DNA from: Symsagittifera roscoffensis
Taxonomy: Eukaryota; Xenacoelomorpha; Acoela; Convolutidae
Length of the DNA: 64,000 bases
Assembly: GCF_963678635.1 (NCBI RefSeq)
Contig: NC_087069.1
Span: 3,174,166 to 3,238,165 of the forward strand
Reading direction: 5' to 3'
Part shown: in pieces, positions 32,201-44,900 of the stretch
How positions within the stretch are numbered: position 1 is the stretch's first letter
Layout: the number at the start of each line of letters is the position of its first letter
Made by a program: the position numbers and the translations under genes
The notes under the pieces: generated by a model
What the model was told of the DNA's origin: nothing
Databases searched by the model: none
Seen by the model: only the letters and a program-made list of their open reading frames with translations

Positions 32201-34060
32201 TTATCTCTAGTGAATTTCTCGTCTCGGCCACGTGGCATCTTTGACTTGTGTCACGGCCTTCATTGTCTTTGTTGATAATTCACCACTCGCTGCCTCTTTG
32301 TTGTTCAAGTCATTTTCAGCTTGTCTATTTCTGGTATTTTACACCGCAGCCAGTGTCTGTTTGTGTTTCGGGTAATTCTGATTCATGACCGCCTCCCAAA
32401 ACAAATGACAGCGCATCCTGAAATGGCCTTCTTGGTTACAAAAAAAACACCTCGCGCCTATCTTGATGATCAAGCCACTGTAAAACTCATGTTCTTCCGT
32501 TTGACTCATATCCTCTTCCTCTGGTTCGTATCCCAAGCTTTTCATACCTAGCTTGTATGTCGTGCAATCCGCCACATGATGATCCGCTGATCAACAATTT
32601 GTGTATGACCTACGTTTGTCCATGTCGTCTCTAGGCGTGTACCATGACGACCTTTGTAGTTAACTCCTCCGTTGCATGTTCCTGCCTTCTGAGAACGAGT
32701 ACATTTTTGGTTTCATTTCATCAAGGGTTGGTGCATAATCATTTGATAGCGTATAATACGTTGCCAACATCGTTCTCAAGTCGTCACTTCTAACCCCGTC
32801 AATATACTTTGAAGCGATACCGAAGTTTCTTCTGTTCGTCGATTCTTCCGGGTCGCTTCTTCTCATCAAGCTTTCAAGATCGTCCAGAAATCGATCGATT
32901 GACTCGTCTTCCCTTTGTCTTCTTTTTTCAAGTCTCATCATCGCTTGATGACCCTCCATTCCTGATTCGAATCGATTCAACAGTATCTCGACGATTTTGT
33001 CCGCTGTGTCACGCTCCTCCTCTTTCTTTGCTACTACGCATTTTAGTGCTGTGACTTCTAGATTGCTTATTGTTGCTGTGCAGGCCTGCCTTTCGTCATT
33101 CAGAATGTCATGTTCTGACTTCTACATAGGTGTAAATGCAGCTATCCGAGTCGTCTTTAAATTCTTTTGCTCTCTTGAAATTTTTTCTGGCTGTACCACT
33201 TCCTCTGTCACTCGAATCTGTATTCCTTGTTGCAAATGCTCCATGTGTTCTGTTCATCATTTGCAAGGTACTTGCCCACGTCATGCGTCAGGTGTTATAC
33301 TTGTGTGTACTCGAATCCCCCGGTGCATTCGTCGAGTTTGAGGTTCCACCCTTCAGAGCAGTCTTGAGCCCTACTGCCCCTATGCTCGTTGCAATCCGGG
33401 GTAACGGTGTAAACTCCATTTTTCTTCCGTTGCGGTTCTACAAAGTCGACTCTAGTTACTTGTGGTTTGTCTGCCACTCATTTATCTTGTGCTATAGAGT
33501 TTCTCAAGAGTACATCCAGCTTGGACTGTATGGCACAAGAACTTTCAGCTTGATCCTTGCTCATTGTATCCATTCTGGTCTTTAAATTCCACAACTATTC
33601 ATTCAAGGTGTCATACCGTCCCTTCATTTCTTCCATATCCTTCATGATATGTTTCTCTCGCTCTTCGTCGGTAGCCTCTACCTTGTCCGACATCTGATGT
33701 AGCTTTTCTTCCGTGGCCATTGCTAGGACGTAGTAGTTATCCAGGTTCTCATTTTTGTTGTGTTTTATTTCCTTTTTCAGCTCTTGGCGGTCCTCCTCAC
33801 TGGACTTCAGATTTTTGTCTAATTCAATTCATTTAGCCATCAAGTCTCCCAATTCAACTGAACTTGTTTTCGTTCATTCACCTCGTTTATCTTGGCTAGC
33901 TGTTGCTTCTTGCGTGGCTTCCTCTGTTTTTGTGGAAACTGTCCCAAAAGTTTTGCTTTTCTCGGTCACTTTCGTTTTCTCATCCTTCTCTCTTGGCTTC
34001 ATTGCGACCATCGCAGCAATCCTCTCGGTAAATGACGTACGTTCACTTTGACTATGAGTC
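32200..34060 (-). pseudogene. gag: gag with capsid-like domain and CCHC zinc knuckle
   Basis: The N-terminal part (33.6-34.06 kb) is rich in Lys, Glu and Thr and likely coiled coil, with stops. The capsid-like part at 32,660-32,980 reads D-E-S-I-D-R-F-L-D-D-L-E-S-L and then I-D-G-V-R-S-D-D-L-R. This is the retrotransposon_gag pattern (helix, then G-v-r-s-d-d-L-r). At 32,339-32,575 a complete CCHC knuckle is seen, C-F-F-C-N-Q-E-G-H-F-R-M-R-C, at residues 43, 46, 51 and 56 of that frame. It is followed by a conserved-looking H-P-K-H-K-type end (here Y-P-K-H-K). The parts are in different frames. The plus-strand open frames here are antisense shadows. Confidence 0.75.
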
Positions 34061-34590
34061 GTCTTTTATCGTCTTCGGTGTGTTGGTCGCCTCGTCTCCC
34101 TTGCCTATTGGTGAGAACTCTGTGGTGTTCTTTTCCTGTTCTTCTGTATTTGGCATCGCTGTTGACTCCGTTTCCCTCCTTTCCATTCCATCTATACTTT
34201 AAAATGTTGTTCCTATTTCAGTCTCGTTTGCTGGTATGCTTTGTTCTTCCATTGTTTTTTCTTTCGCCTTCTTCCTTGTTGCTTCTTGTGCTGACCATAC
34301 TCACTGAAACATTCTTCCTCATTATTCTCGGAATTATTGGTGTTGGTTTCTTTTGCGTTGCGGTCTGGTTTTGCTCAGGTCCTTTTATCTATCTTTCAGT
34401 TATCGATACCCTATTTCTCCTCATGATTTTTATATATAAAGCTTTCTTTATCTTCAATTTCAATATTTAAGAGTCCTTACTGTAAAATTTGATTGAAATT
34501 GTAAGAAAAATTCCATAATGTATAAAAATTTTGAAACCAGTCGAAATAGTCTAAATCAATTTCAGGCCTTAGGACCTTTTTTCTAAATTT
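34060..34590. other. interval between the minus-strand element and the satellite
   Basis: The first 400 bp read antisense as Lys/Glu/Asn-rich sequence and may be the very start or leader of the gag gene. The last 120 bp (34,470-34,590) are AT-rich with no feature. A hydrophobic plus-strand open frame (34,048-34,470) is the antisense product of the Lys-rich stretch and is not called. Confidence 0.4.
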
Positions 34591-37500
34591 GAGATGCTTT
34601 AGTTCGGTCCCAGGATTTCTTAGTAATCTCCTAGGACCCTTCGCTCAAGTGTTAAGACACTTCGATGGGGTCTTAGTACATTTTGGTCCTGTCCTAGTAC
34701 ACTTATGTACCCTACAAGGACCCTCGCTCAAGTGTTGGGACACTTCGATAATGTCCCAGGACTCATATGGACTCTCCTGGGACCCTTCGCTCAGGTGTTG
34801 GTACACTTCGCTGCTGTCCCAGGACTTTTTCGAACTCTCTTAGGACCCTTCGCTCAAGTGTTGGTACACTTCGTTGCTGACCCAGAATTTTTCTGAACTA
34901 TCCTAGGACCCTTTGCTCAAGTGTTGGTACACTTCGATTGGGTCTTGAGACACTTTGGTACTCTCCTAGTACACTTATGGACCCCCTAGGACCGTTCTCT
35001 CAAGTGTTGGGGCACTTCGTTACGGTCCCAGGATTTTTGACCCTGTGCTAAGTGTTGGTACACTTCGTTGGGGTCTTGGTTCACTTCGTTGCTGTCCCAA
35101 GACTTTTCTAAATTCTCCTAGGACCCTTCGCTCAGGTGTTGGTACACTTCGTTGCTGTCCCAGGACTTATCTGGACTCTCCTGGAACCCTTCGCTCAGGT
35201 GTTGGTACACTTCGTTGCTGTCCCAGAACTTTTCCGAACTCTCTTAGGACCCTTCGCTCAAGTGTTGGTACACTTCGTGGCTGACCCAGGATTTTTCTGA
35301 ACTCCCCTAGGACCCTTCACTCAGGTGTTGGTACACTTCATCGCTGTCCCATCATTTTTCTGAGCTCTCCTAGGACCTTTTGCTCAAGTGTTGGTACACT
35401 TCGATGGGGTCTTGATACACTTTGGTACTCTCCTAGTACACTTATGGACCCTCCTAGGACCCTTCGCTCTAAGGTTGGGACACTTCGTTGGAGTCCGAGG
35501 ACTTTTCTGAATTCTCCTACGACCCTTTGCTCAAATGTTGGTATGTTTCGATGGGGTCTTGGTACACTTCGTTGCTGTCCCAAGGTTTTTCTGAACTCTC
35601 CTAGGACCTTCCGATCAGGTGTCGGTACACTGCGTTACGGTCCCAGGACTTTTTCGAACTCTCCGACGACCCTTTGCTAAGTGTTGGTACACTTCATTGG
35701 GTTTTTGTTCACTTTGGTATTCCATTAGTACATTTATGGACCCTCCTAGGACCCTTCGCTCAAGTGTTGGGACACTTCGTTGCGGTCCCAGAATTTTTCT
35801 GAACTCTCATACGCCCCTTTGCTCATGTGTTGGTACACTTCGTTGGGGTCAAGGTACACTTCGTTGCTGTCCCAGTACATTTCTGAACTCTCCTAGGACC
35901 CTTTGCTCAAGTGTTGGTACACTTCAATGCTGACCCAGGATTTTCTGAACTCTCCTAGGACCCTTCGCTCAGATGTTGGTACACTTCATTGCTGTCCTAG
36001 GACTTTTCTGAACTCTCCTCCGACCCTTTGCTCAAGTGTTGGTACACTTCGATGGGGTCTTGATACAATTTGATATTCCTCTAGTACACTTATGGACCCT
36101 CCTAGGACCCTTCGCTCAAGTTTTGGGACACTTCGTTGCGGTCCCAGAATTTTTCTGAACTCTCCTAGGACCCTTTGCTCAAGTGTTGGTACACTTCAAT
36201 GCTGACCCAGGATTTTTCTGAACTCTCCTAGGACCCTTCGCTCAGATGTTGGTACACTTCATTGCTGTCCTAGGACTTTTGTGAACTCTCCTAGGACCCT
36301 TTGCTCAAGTGTTGGTACACTTCGATGGGGTCTTGATACAATTTGGTATTCCTATAGTACACTTATGGACCCTCCTACGCCCCTTTGCTCAAGTGTTGGT
36401 ACGTTTCGATGGGTCTTGGTACACTTCGTTGCTGTCCAGGTCTTTTCTGGACTCTTCTGGGACCCTTCGCTCAGGTGTTGGTACACTTCTTTGCCGTTCC
36501 ACGACTTTTCCGAACTCTCTTAGGACCCTTCGCTCAAGTGTTGGTACACTTCGTTGCTGACCCAGGAATTTTCTTAGCTCTCCTAGGACCTTCGCTCAGG
36601 TGTTGGTACACTTCATTGCTGTCCCAGTACTTTTCTGAACTCTCCTAAGACCCTTTGCTCAAATGTTGGTACACTTCGATGGGTTCTTGATACACTTTGG
36701 TACTCTCCTAGTACACTTATGGACCCTCCTAGGACCTTTCGCTCAAGTCTTGGGACACTTCGTTACGGTCACAGGACTTTTCTGAACTCTCCTACGACCC
36801 TTTGCTCAAGTGTTGGTATATTTCGATGGGGTCTTGATACGCTTTGGTACTCTCCTAGTACACATATGTACCCTCCTAGGACCCTTCGCTCAAGTGTTGG
36901 GACACTTCGTTGCTGTCCCAGGACTTTTCCGAACTCTCTTAGGACCCTTCGCTCAAGTTTTGGTACACTTCGTTACTGTCCCAGGACTTTTCTGAACTCT
37001 TCTAGGACCCTTCGCTCAAGTGTTGGTACACTTCGTTGCAGTCCCAGGACTTTTCTGAACTCTTCTAGGACCCTTCGCTCAAGTGTTGGTACACTTCGTT
37101 GCTGTCCCAGGATTTTTCCGAACTCTCTTAGGACCCTTCGCTCAAGTTTTGGTACACTTCGTTACTGTCCCAGGACTTTTCTGAACTCTTCTAGGACCCT
37201 TCGCTCGAGTGTTGGTACACTTCGTTGCTGTCCCAGGACTTTTCTGAACGCTTCTAGGACCCTTCGCTCATGTGTTGGTACACTTCGTTACTGTCCCAGG
37301 ACTTTTCTGAACTCTTCTAGGACCCTTCGCTCAAGTGTTGGTACACTTCGTTGCTGTCCCAGGACTTTTCTGAACTCTCCTAGGACCCTTCGCTCAGGTG
37401 TTGGTACACTTCGTTCCTGTCCCAGGACTTTTCTGAACTCTTCTAAGAACCTTCGCTCAAGTGTTGGTACACTTCGTTTCTGTCCCAGGACTTTTCCGAA

Positions 37501-37723
37501 CTCTCTCAGGACCCTTCGCTCAAGTGTTGGTACATTTCGTTGTTGGGCCAGGAATTTTCTGAACTCTCCCAGGACCCTTTAATCAAGTGTTGGTACACTT
37601 CGATGGGGTCATGGTACCGTTCGTTGCTGTCCCTGGATTTTTCTGAACTCTCCTAGGACCTTTTGTTCAAGTGTTGGTACACTTCGATGGGGTCTTGATA
37701 CGCTTTGGTACTCCTAGTACAGT

Positions 37724-39107
37724 TATGTCAACTCATAGGACCCTTCGTTCAAGTGTTGGGAACTTCTTTACAATCCCAGGACTTTTCTGAACTGTCCTAC
37801 GTCCCTTTGGTCAAGTGTTGGTACATTTCGATGGGGTCTTGGTACAATTCGTTGCTGTCCCAGGACATTTCTGAACTCTCCTACGACCCTTTGTTCAAGT
37901 GTTGGTATATTTCGATGGGGTCTTGATACGCTTTGGTACTCTCCTAGTACACATATGTACCCTCCTAGGACCCTTCGCTCAAGTGTTGGGACACTTCAAT
38001 GGGGTCTTGATACGCTTTGGTACTCTCCTAGTACACTAATGTACCCTCCTAGGACCCTTTTATCAAGTGTTGAGACACTTCGTTACGGTCACAGACTTTT
38101 CTGAACTCTCCTAGGACCCTTTGCTCAAGTGTTGGTACACTTCGATGGGGTCTTGATACGCTTTGGTACTCTCCTAGTACACTTATGTACGCTCCTAGGA
38201 CCCTTTTATCAAGTGTTGGGACACTTCTTTACAATCCCAGGACTTTTCTGAACTGTCCTACGTCCCTTTGGTCAAGTGTTGGTACATTTCGATGGGGTCT
38301 TGGTACAATTCGTTGCTGTCCCAGGACATTTCTGAACTCTCCTACGACCCTTTGTTCAAGTGTTGGTATATTTCGATGGGGTCTTGATACGCTTTGGTAC
38401 TCTCCTAGTACACATATGTACCCTCCTAGGACCCTTCGCTCAAGTGTTGGGACACTTCAATGGGGTCTTGATACGCTTTGGTACTCTCCTAGTACACTAA
38501 TGTACCCTCCTAGGACCCTTTTATCAAGTGTTGAGACACTTCGTTACGGTCACAGACTTTTCTGAACTCTCCTAGGACCCTTTGCTCAAGTGTTGGTACA
38601 CTTCGATGGGGTCTTGATACGCTTTGGTACTCTCCTAGTACACTTATGTACGCTCCTAGGACCCTTTTATCAAGTGTTGGGACACTTCTTTACAATCCCA
38701 GGACTTTTCTGAACTGTCCTACGTCCCTTTGGTCAAGTGTTGGTACATTTCGATGGGGTCTTGGTACAATTCGTTGCTGTCCCAGGACATTTCTGAACTC
38801 TCCTACGACCCTTTGTTCAAGTGTTGGTATATTTCGATGGGGTCTTGATACGCTTTGGTACTCTCCTAGTACACATATGTACCCTCCTAGGACCCTTCGC
38901 TCAAGTGTTGGGACACTTCAATGGGGTCTTGATACGCTTTGGTACTCTCCTAGTACACTAATGTACCCTCCTAGGACCCTTTTATCAAGTGTTGGGACAC
39001 TTCGTTACGGTCACAGACTTTTCTGAACTCTCCTAGGACCCTTTGCTCAAGTGTTGGTACACTTCGATGGGGTCTTGATACGCTTTGGTACTCACCTAGT
39101 ACACATA
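37724..39107. repeat. 461-bp higher-order repeat, three tandem copies
   Basis: Blocks starting near 37,724, 38,185 and 38,646 are nearly identical over 461 bp. The open frames at 38,185 and 38,646 give the same 126-residue translation but for one residue. The block is 22 monomers less one base; the missing base sits in CGGTCACAGACTTTT (elsewhere CACAGGAC). Near identity indicates recent amplification. Confidence 0.85.
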
Positions 39108-41944
39108 TGTACCCTCCTAGGACCCTTCGCTCAAGTGTTGGGACACTTCGTTGCTGTCCCAGGACTTTTCCGAACTCTCTTAGGACCCTTCGCTCAAGTT
39201 TTGGTACACTTCGTTACTGTCCCAGGACTTTTCTGAACTCTTCTAGGACCCTTCGCTCAAGTGTTGGTACACTTCGTTGCAGTCCCAGGATTTTTCTGAA
39301 CTCTTCTAGGACCCTTCGCCCAAGTGTCGGTACATTTGGTTGCTGTCCCAGGACTTTTCCGAACTCTCTTAGGACCCTTCGCTCAAATTTTGGTACACTT
39401 CGTTATTGTCCCAGGACTTTTCTGATCTCTTCTAGGACCCTTCGCTCGAGTGTTGGTACACTTCGTTGCTGTCCCAGGACTTTTCTGAACGCTTCTAGGA
39501 CCCTTTGCTCATGTGTTGGTACACTTCGTTACTGTCCCAGGACTTTTCTGATTTCTTCTAGGACCCTTCGCTCAAGTGTTGGTACACTTCGTTGCTGTCC
39601 CAGGATTTTTCTGAACTCTCCTAGGGCCCTTCGCTCAGGTGTTGGTACACTTCGTTACTGTCCCAGGACTTTTCTGAACTCTTCTAAGACCTTTCGCTCA
39701 AGTGTTGGTACACTTCGTTTCTGTCCCAGGACTTTTCCGAACTCTCTCAGGACCCTTCGCTCAAGTGCTGGTACACTTCGTTGTTGACCCAGGAATTTTC
39801 TGATTTCTCCTAGGATCCTTTGCTTAAGTGTTGGTACACTTCGATGGGGTCATGGTACAGTTCGTTGCTGTCCCAGGATTTTTCTGAACTCTCCTAGGAC
39901 CCTTTGTTCAAGTGTTGGTATATTTCGATGGGGTCTTGATACGCTTTGGTACTCTCCTAGTACACATATGTACCCTCCTAGGACCCTTCGCTCAAGTGTC
40001 AAGTGTTGGTACACTTCGTTGCTGTCCCAGGAATTTTCTGAACTCTTCTAGGTTCCTTCGCTCAAGTGTTGGTACACTTCGTTGCTGTCCCAGGACTTTT
40101 CCGAACTCTCCTAGGACCCTTCGACCAAGTTTTGGTACACTTCGTTACTGTCCCAGGACTTTTCTGAACTCTTCTAGAACCCTTCGCTCGAGTGTTGGTA
40201 CACTTCGTTGCTGTCCCAGGACTTCTCTGAACGCTTCTAGGACCCTTCGCTCATGTGTTGGTACACTTCGTTACTGTCCCAGGACTTTTCTGAACTCTTC
40301 TAGGACCCTTCGCTCAAGTGTTGGTACACTTCGTTGCTGTCCCAGGACTTTTCTGAACTCTCCTAGGACCCTTCGCTCAGGTGTTGGTACACTTCGTTAC
40401 TGTCCCAGGACTTTTCTGAACTCTTCCAAGACCTTTCGCTCAAGTGTTGGTACACTTCGTTTCTGTCCCAGGACTTTTCCGAACTCTCTCAGGACCCTTC
40501 GCTCAAGTGTTGGTACACTTCGTTGTTGACCCAGGAAATTTCTGAACTCTACTAGGACCCTTTGCTCAAGTGTTGGTACACTTCGATGGGGTCATGGTAC
40601 ACTTCGTTGCTGCCCCAGGATTTTTCTGAACTCTCCTAGGACCCTTCGCTCAGGTGTTGGTACACTTCGTTACTGTCCCAGGACTTTTCTGAACTCTTCC
40701 AAGACCCTTCGCTCAAGTGTTGGTACACTTCGTTTCTGTCCCAGGACTTTTCCGAACTCTCTCAGGACCCTTCGCTCAAGTGTTGGTACACTTTGTTGTT
40801 GACCCAGGAAATTTCTGAACTCTACTAGGACCCTTTGCTCAAGTGTTGGTACACTTCGATGGGGTCATGGTACACTTCGTTGCTGCCCCAGGATTCTTCT
40901 GAACTCTCCTAGGACCTTTTGCTCAAGTGTTGGTACACTTCTATGGGGTCTTGATACGCTTTGGTACTCCTAGTACTCTTATGTCAACTCTTAGGACCCT
41001 TCGCTCAAGTGTTGGGAACTTCGTTACGATCCCAGGACTTTCCTGAACTCTCCTACGTCCCTTTGGTCAAGTGTTGGTAAATTTCGATGGGGTCTTGGTA
41101 CAATTCGTTGCTGTCCCAGGACTTTTCTGAACTCTCCTAGGACCCTTCGCTCAGGTGTTGGTACACTTCGTTACTTCCCAGGACTTTTCTGAACTTTTCT
41201 AGGTCCCTTCGGTCAAGTGTTGGTACACTTCGTTGCTGTCCCAAGACTTTTCCGAACTCTCTTAGGACCCTTCGCTCAAGTGTTAGTACACTTCGTTGCT
41301 GACCCAGGAATTTTCTGAACTCTCCTAGGACCCTTTGCTCAAGTGTTGGTACACTTCGATGCTGACCCAGGATTTTTCTGAACTCTCCTAGGACCCTTCG
41401 CTCAGATGTTGGTACACTTCATTGCTGACCCAGGATTTTTCTGAACTCTCCTAGGACATTTCGCTCAGTTGTTGGTACACTTCATTGCTGTCCTAGGACT
41501 TTTCTGAACTCTCCTAGGACCCTTTGCTCAAGTGGTGGTACACTTCGATGGGGTCTTGATACACTTTGGTATTCGTCTAGTACACTTATGGACCCTCCTA
41601 GGACCCTTCGCTCAAGTTTTTTGACACTTCGTTGCGGTCCCAGAATATTTCTGAGTTCTCCTACGCGCCTTTGCTCAAGTGTTGGTACACTATGATGGGG
41701 TCATGGCACACTTCGTTGCTGTCCCAGGACATTTCTGAACTCTCCTAGGACCCTTTGCTCAAGTGTTGGTACACTTCGATGCTGACCCAGGATTTTTCTG
41801 AACTATCCTAGGACCCTTCGCTCAGATGTTGGTACACTTCATTGCTGTCCTAGGACTTTTCTGAACTCTCCTAGGACCCTTTGCTGAAGTGTTGGTACAC
41901 TTCGATGGGGTCTTGATACACTTTAGTATTCCTCTAGTACACTT

Positions 41945-44900
41945 ATGGACCCTCCTAGGACCCTTCGCTCAAGTTTTGGGACACTTCGTTGCGGTCCCAG
42001 AATTTTTCTGAGTTCTCCTACGCCCCTTTGCTCAAGTGTTGGTACACTTCGATGGGTTCATTGTACACTTTGTTGCTGTCCCAGGACTTTTCTGAATTCT
42101 CCTAGGACCCTTTGCTCAAGTGTTGATACACTTCGATGGTGTCTTGATACGCTTTGGTACTCTCCTAGTACACTTATGTACCCTCCTAGGACCCTTCGCT
42201 CAAGTGTTGGGACACTTCAATACGGTTCCAGGACTTTTCTGAGCTCTCCTACGACCCTTTGCTCAAGTGTTGGTACGTTTCGATGGGGTCTTGGTACACT
42301 TCGTTGCTGTCCCAGGTCTTTTCTGGACTCTCCTGGGACCCTTCGCTCAGGTGTTTGTACACTTCATTGCTGACCCAGGATTTTTCTGAACTCTCCTAGG
42401 ACTTTTAGCTCAGATGTTGGTACACTTCATTGCTGTCCTAGGACTTTTCTGAACTCTCCTAGGACACTTCGCTCAGATGTTGGTACACTTCATTGCTGTC
42501 CTAGGACTTTTCTGAACTCTCCTAGGACCCTTTGCTCAAGTGTTGGTACACTTCGATGCTGACCCAGGATTTTTCTGAACTCTCCTAGGACCCTTCGCTC
42601 AGATGTTGGTACACTTCATTGCTGTCCTAGGACTTTTCTGAACTCTCCTAGGACACTTCGCTCAGATGTTGGTACACTTCATTGCTGTCGTAGGACTTTT
42701 CTGAACTCTCCTAGGACCCTTTGCTCAAGTGTTGGTACACTTCGATGGGTTCATTGTACACTTTGTTGCTGTCCCAGGACTTTTCTGAATTCTCCTAGGA
42801 CCCTTTGCTCAAGTGTTGATACACTTCGATGGTGTCTTGATACGCTTTGGTACTCTCCTAGTACACTTATGTACCCTCCTAGGACCCTTCGCTCAAGTGT
42901 TGGGACACTTCAATACGGTTCCAGGACTTTTCTGAGCTCTCCTACGACCCTTTGCTCAAGTGTTGGTACGTTTCGATGGGGTCTTGGTACACTTCGTTGC
43001 TGTCCCAGGTCTTTTCTGGACTCTCCTGGGACCCTTCGCTCAGGTGTTTGTACACTTCATTGCTGACCCAGGATTTTTCTGAACTCTCCTAGGACTTTTC
43101 GCTCAGATGTTGGTACACTTCATTGCTGTCCTAGGACTTTTCTGAACTCTCCTAGGACACTTCGCTCAGATGTTGGTACACTTCATTGCTGTCCTAGGAC
43201 TTTTCTGAACTCTCCTAGGACCCTTTGCTCAAGTGTTGGTACACTTCGATGCTGACTTAGGATTTTTCTGAACTCTCCTAGGACCCTTCGCTCAGATGTT
43301 GGTACACTTCATTGCTGTCCTAGGACTTTTCTGAACTCTCCTAGGACCCTTTGCTGAAGTGTTGGTACACTTCGATGGGGTCTTGATACACTTTAGTATT
43401 CCTCTAGTACACTTATGGACCCTCCTAGGACCCTTCGCTCAAGTTTTGGGACACTTCGTTGCGGTCCCAGAATTTTTCTGAGTTCTCCTACGCCCCTTTG
43501 CTCAAGTGTTGGTACACTTCGATGGGTTCATTGTACACTTTGTTGCTGTCCCAGGACTTTTCTGAATTCTCCTAGGACCCTTTGCTCAAGTGTTGGTACA
43601 CTTCGATGGTGTCTCGATACGCTTTGGAACTCTCCTAGTACACTTATGTACCCTCCTAGGACCCTTCGCTCAAGTGTTGGAACACTTCAATACGGTTCCA
43701 GGACTTTTCTGAGCTCTCCTACGACCCTTTGCTCAAGTGTTGGTACGTTTCGATGGGGTCTTGGTACACTTCGTTGCTGTCCCAGGTCTTTTCTGGACTC
43801 TCCTGGGACCCTTAGCTCAGGTGTTTGTACACTTCATTGCTGACCCAGGATTTTTCTGAACTCTCCTAGGACTTTTCGCTCAGATGTTGGTACACTTCAT
43901 TGCTGTCCTAGAACTTTTCTGAACTCTCCTAGGACACTTCGCTCAGATGTTGGTACACTTCATTGCTGTCCTAGGACTTTTCTGAACTCTCCTAGGACCC
44001 TTTGCTCAAGTGTTGGTACACTTCGATGCTGACCCAGGATTTTTCTGAGCTCTCCTAGGACCCTTTGCTCAAGTGTTGGTACACTTCGATGCTGACCCAG
44101 GATTTTTCTGAACTCTCCTAGGACCCTTCGCTCAGATGTTGGTACACTTCATTGCTGTCCTAGGACTTTTCTGAACTCTCCTAGGACCCTTTGCTGAAGT
44201 GTTGGTACACTTCGATGGGGTCTTGATACACTTTAGTATTCCTCTAGTACACTTATGGACCCTCCTAGGACCCTTCGCTCAAGTTTTGGGACACTTCGTT
44301 GCGGTCCCAGAATTTTTCTGAGTTCTCCTACGCCCCTTTGCTCAAGTGTTGGTACACTTCGATGGGTTCATTGTACACTTTGTTGCTGTCCCAGGACTTT
44401 TCTGAATTCTCCTAGGACCCTTTGCTCAAGTGTTGGTACACTTCGATGGTGTCTTGATACGCTTTGGTACTCTCCTAGTACACTTATGTACCCTCCTAGG
44501 ACCCTTCGCTCAAGTGTTGGAACACTTCAATACGGTTCCAGGACTTTTCTGAGCTCTCCTACGACCCTTTGCTCAAGTGTTGGTACGCTTCGATGGGGTC
44601 TTGGTACACTTCGTTGCTGTCCCAGGTCTTTTCTGGACTCTCCTGGGACCCTTCGCTCAGGTGTTTGTACACTTCATTGCTGACCCAGGGTTTTTCTGAA
44701 CTCTCCTAGGACTTTTCGCTCAGATGTTGGTACACTTCATTGCTGTCCTAGAACTTTTCTGAACTCTCCTAGGACACTTCGCTCAGATGTTGGTACACTT
44801 CATTGCTGTCCTAGGACTTTTCTGAACTCTCCTAGGACCCTTTGCTCAAGTGTTGGTACACTTCGATGCTGACCCAGGATTTTTCTGAGCTCTCCTAGGA

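Larger units (their letters stand above)
19460..34060 (-). mobile_element. long Ty3-type element with macro and SGNH cargo, degenerate
   Basis: Read on the minus strand from 34.06 kb down, coding remnants appear in one consistent orientation: gag with CCHC knuckle, pre-RT linker, RT, RNase H, integrase with C-terminal domain, acidic tail, macro-domain-like protein, coiled coil, SGNH-like domain and several further domains to 19.46 kb. All are on one strand with similar GC content, unlike the AT-rich sequence to the left. The pol order is Ty3/gypsy. The 6-8 kb of cargo after integrase sits where other lineages carry env. Frameshifts are frequent and catalytic sites are lost. LTRs were not found at either end. 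It is possible that the cargo belongs to a second element fused to the first. Confidence 0.65.

Noticed and set aside
33136-34470. Hydrophobic plus-strand frames (149 and 140 codons)
   Set aside because: Antisense of the Lys/Glu-rich gag N-terminus; apparent membrane segments arise from complementing Lys codons.
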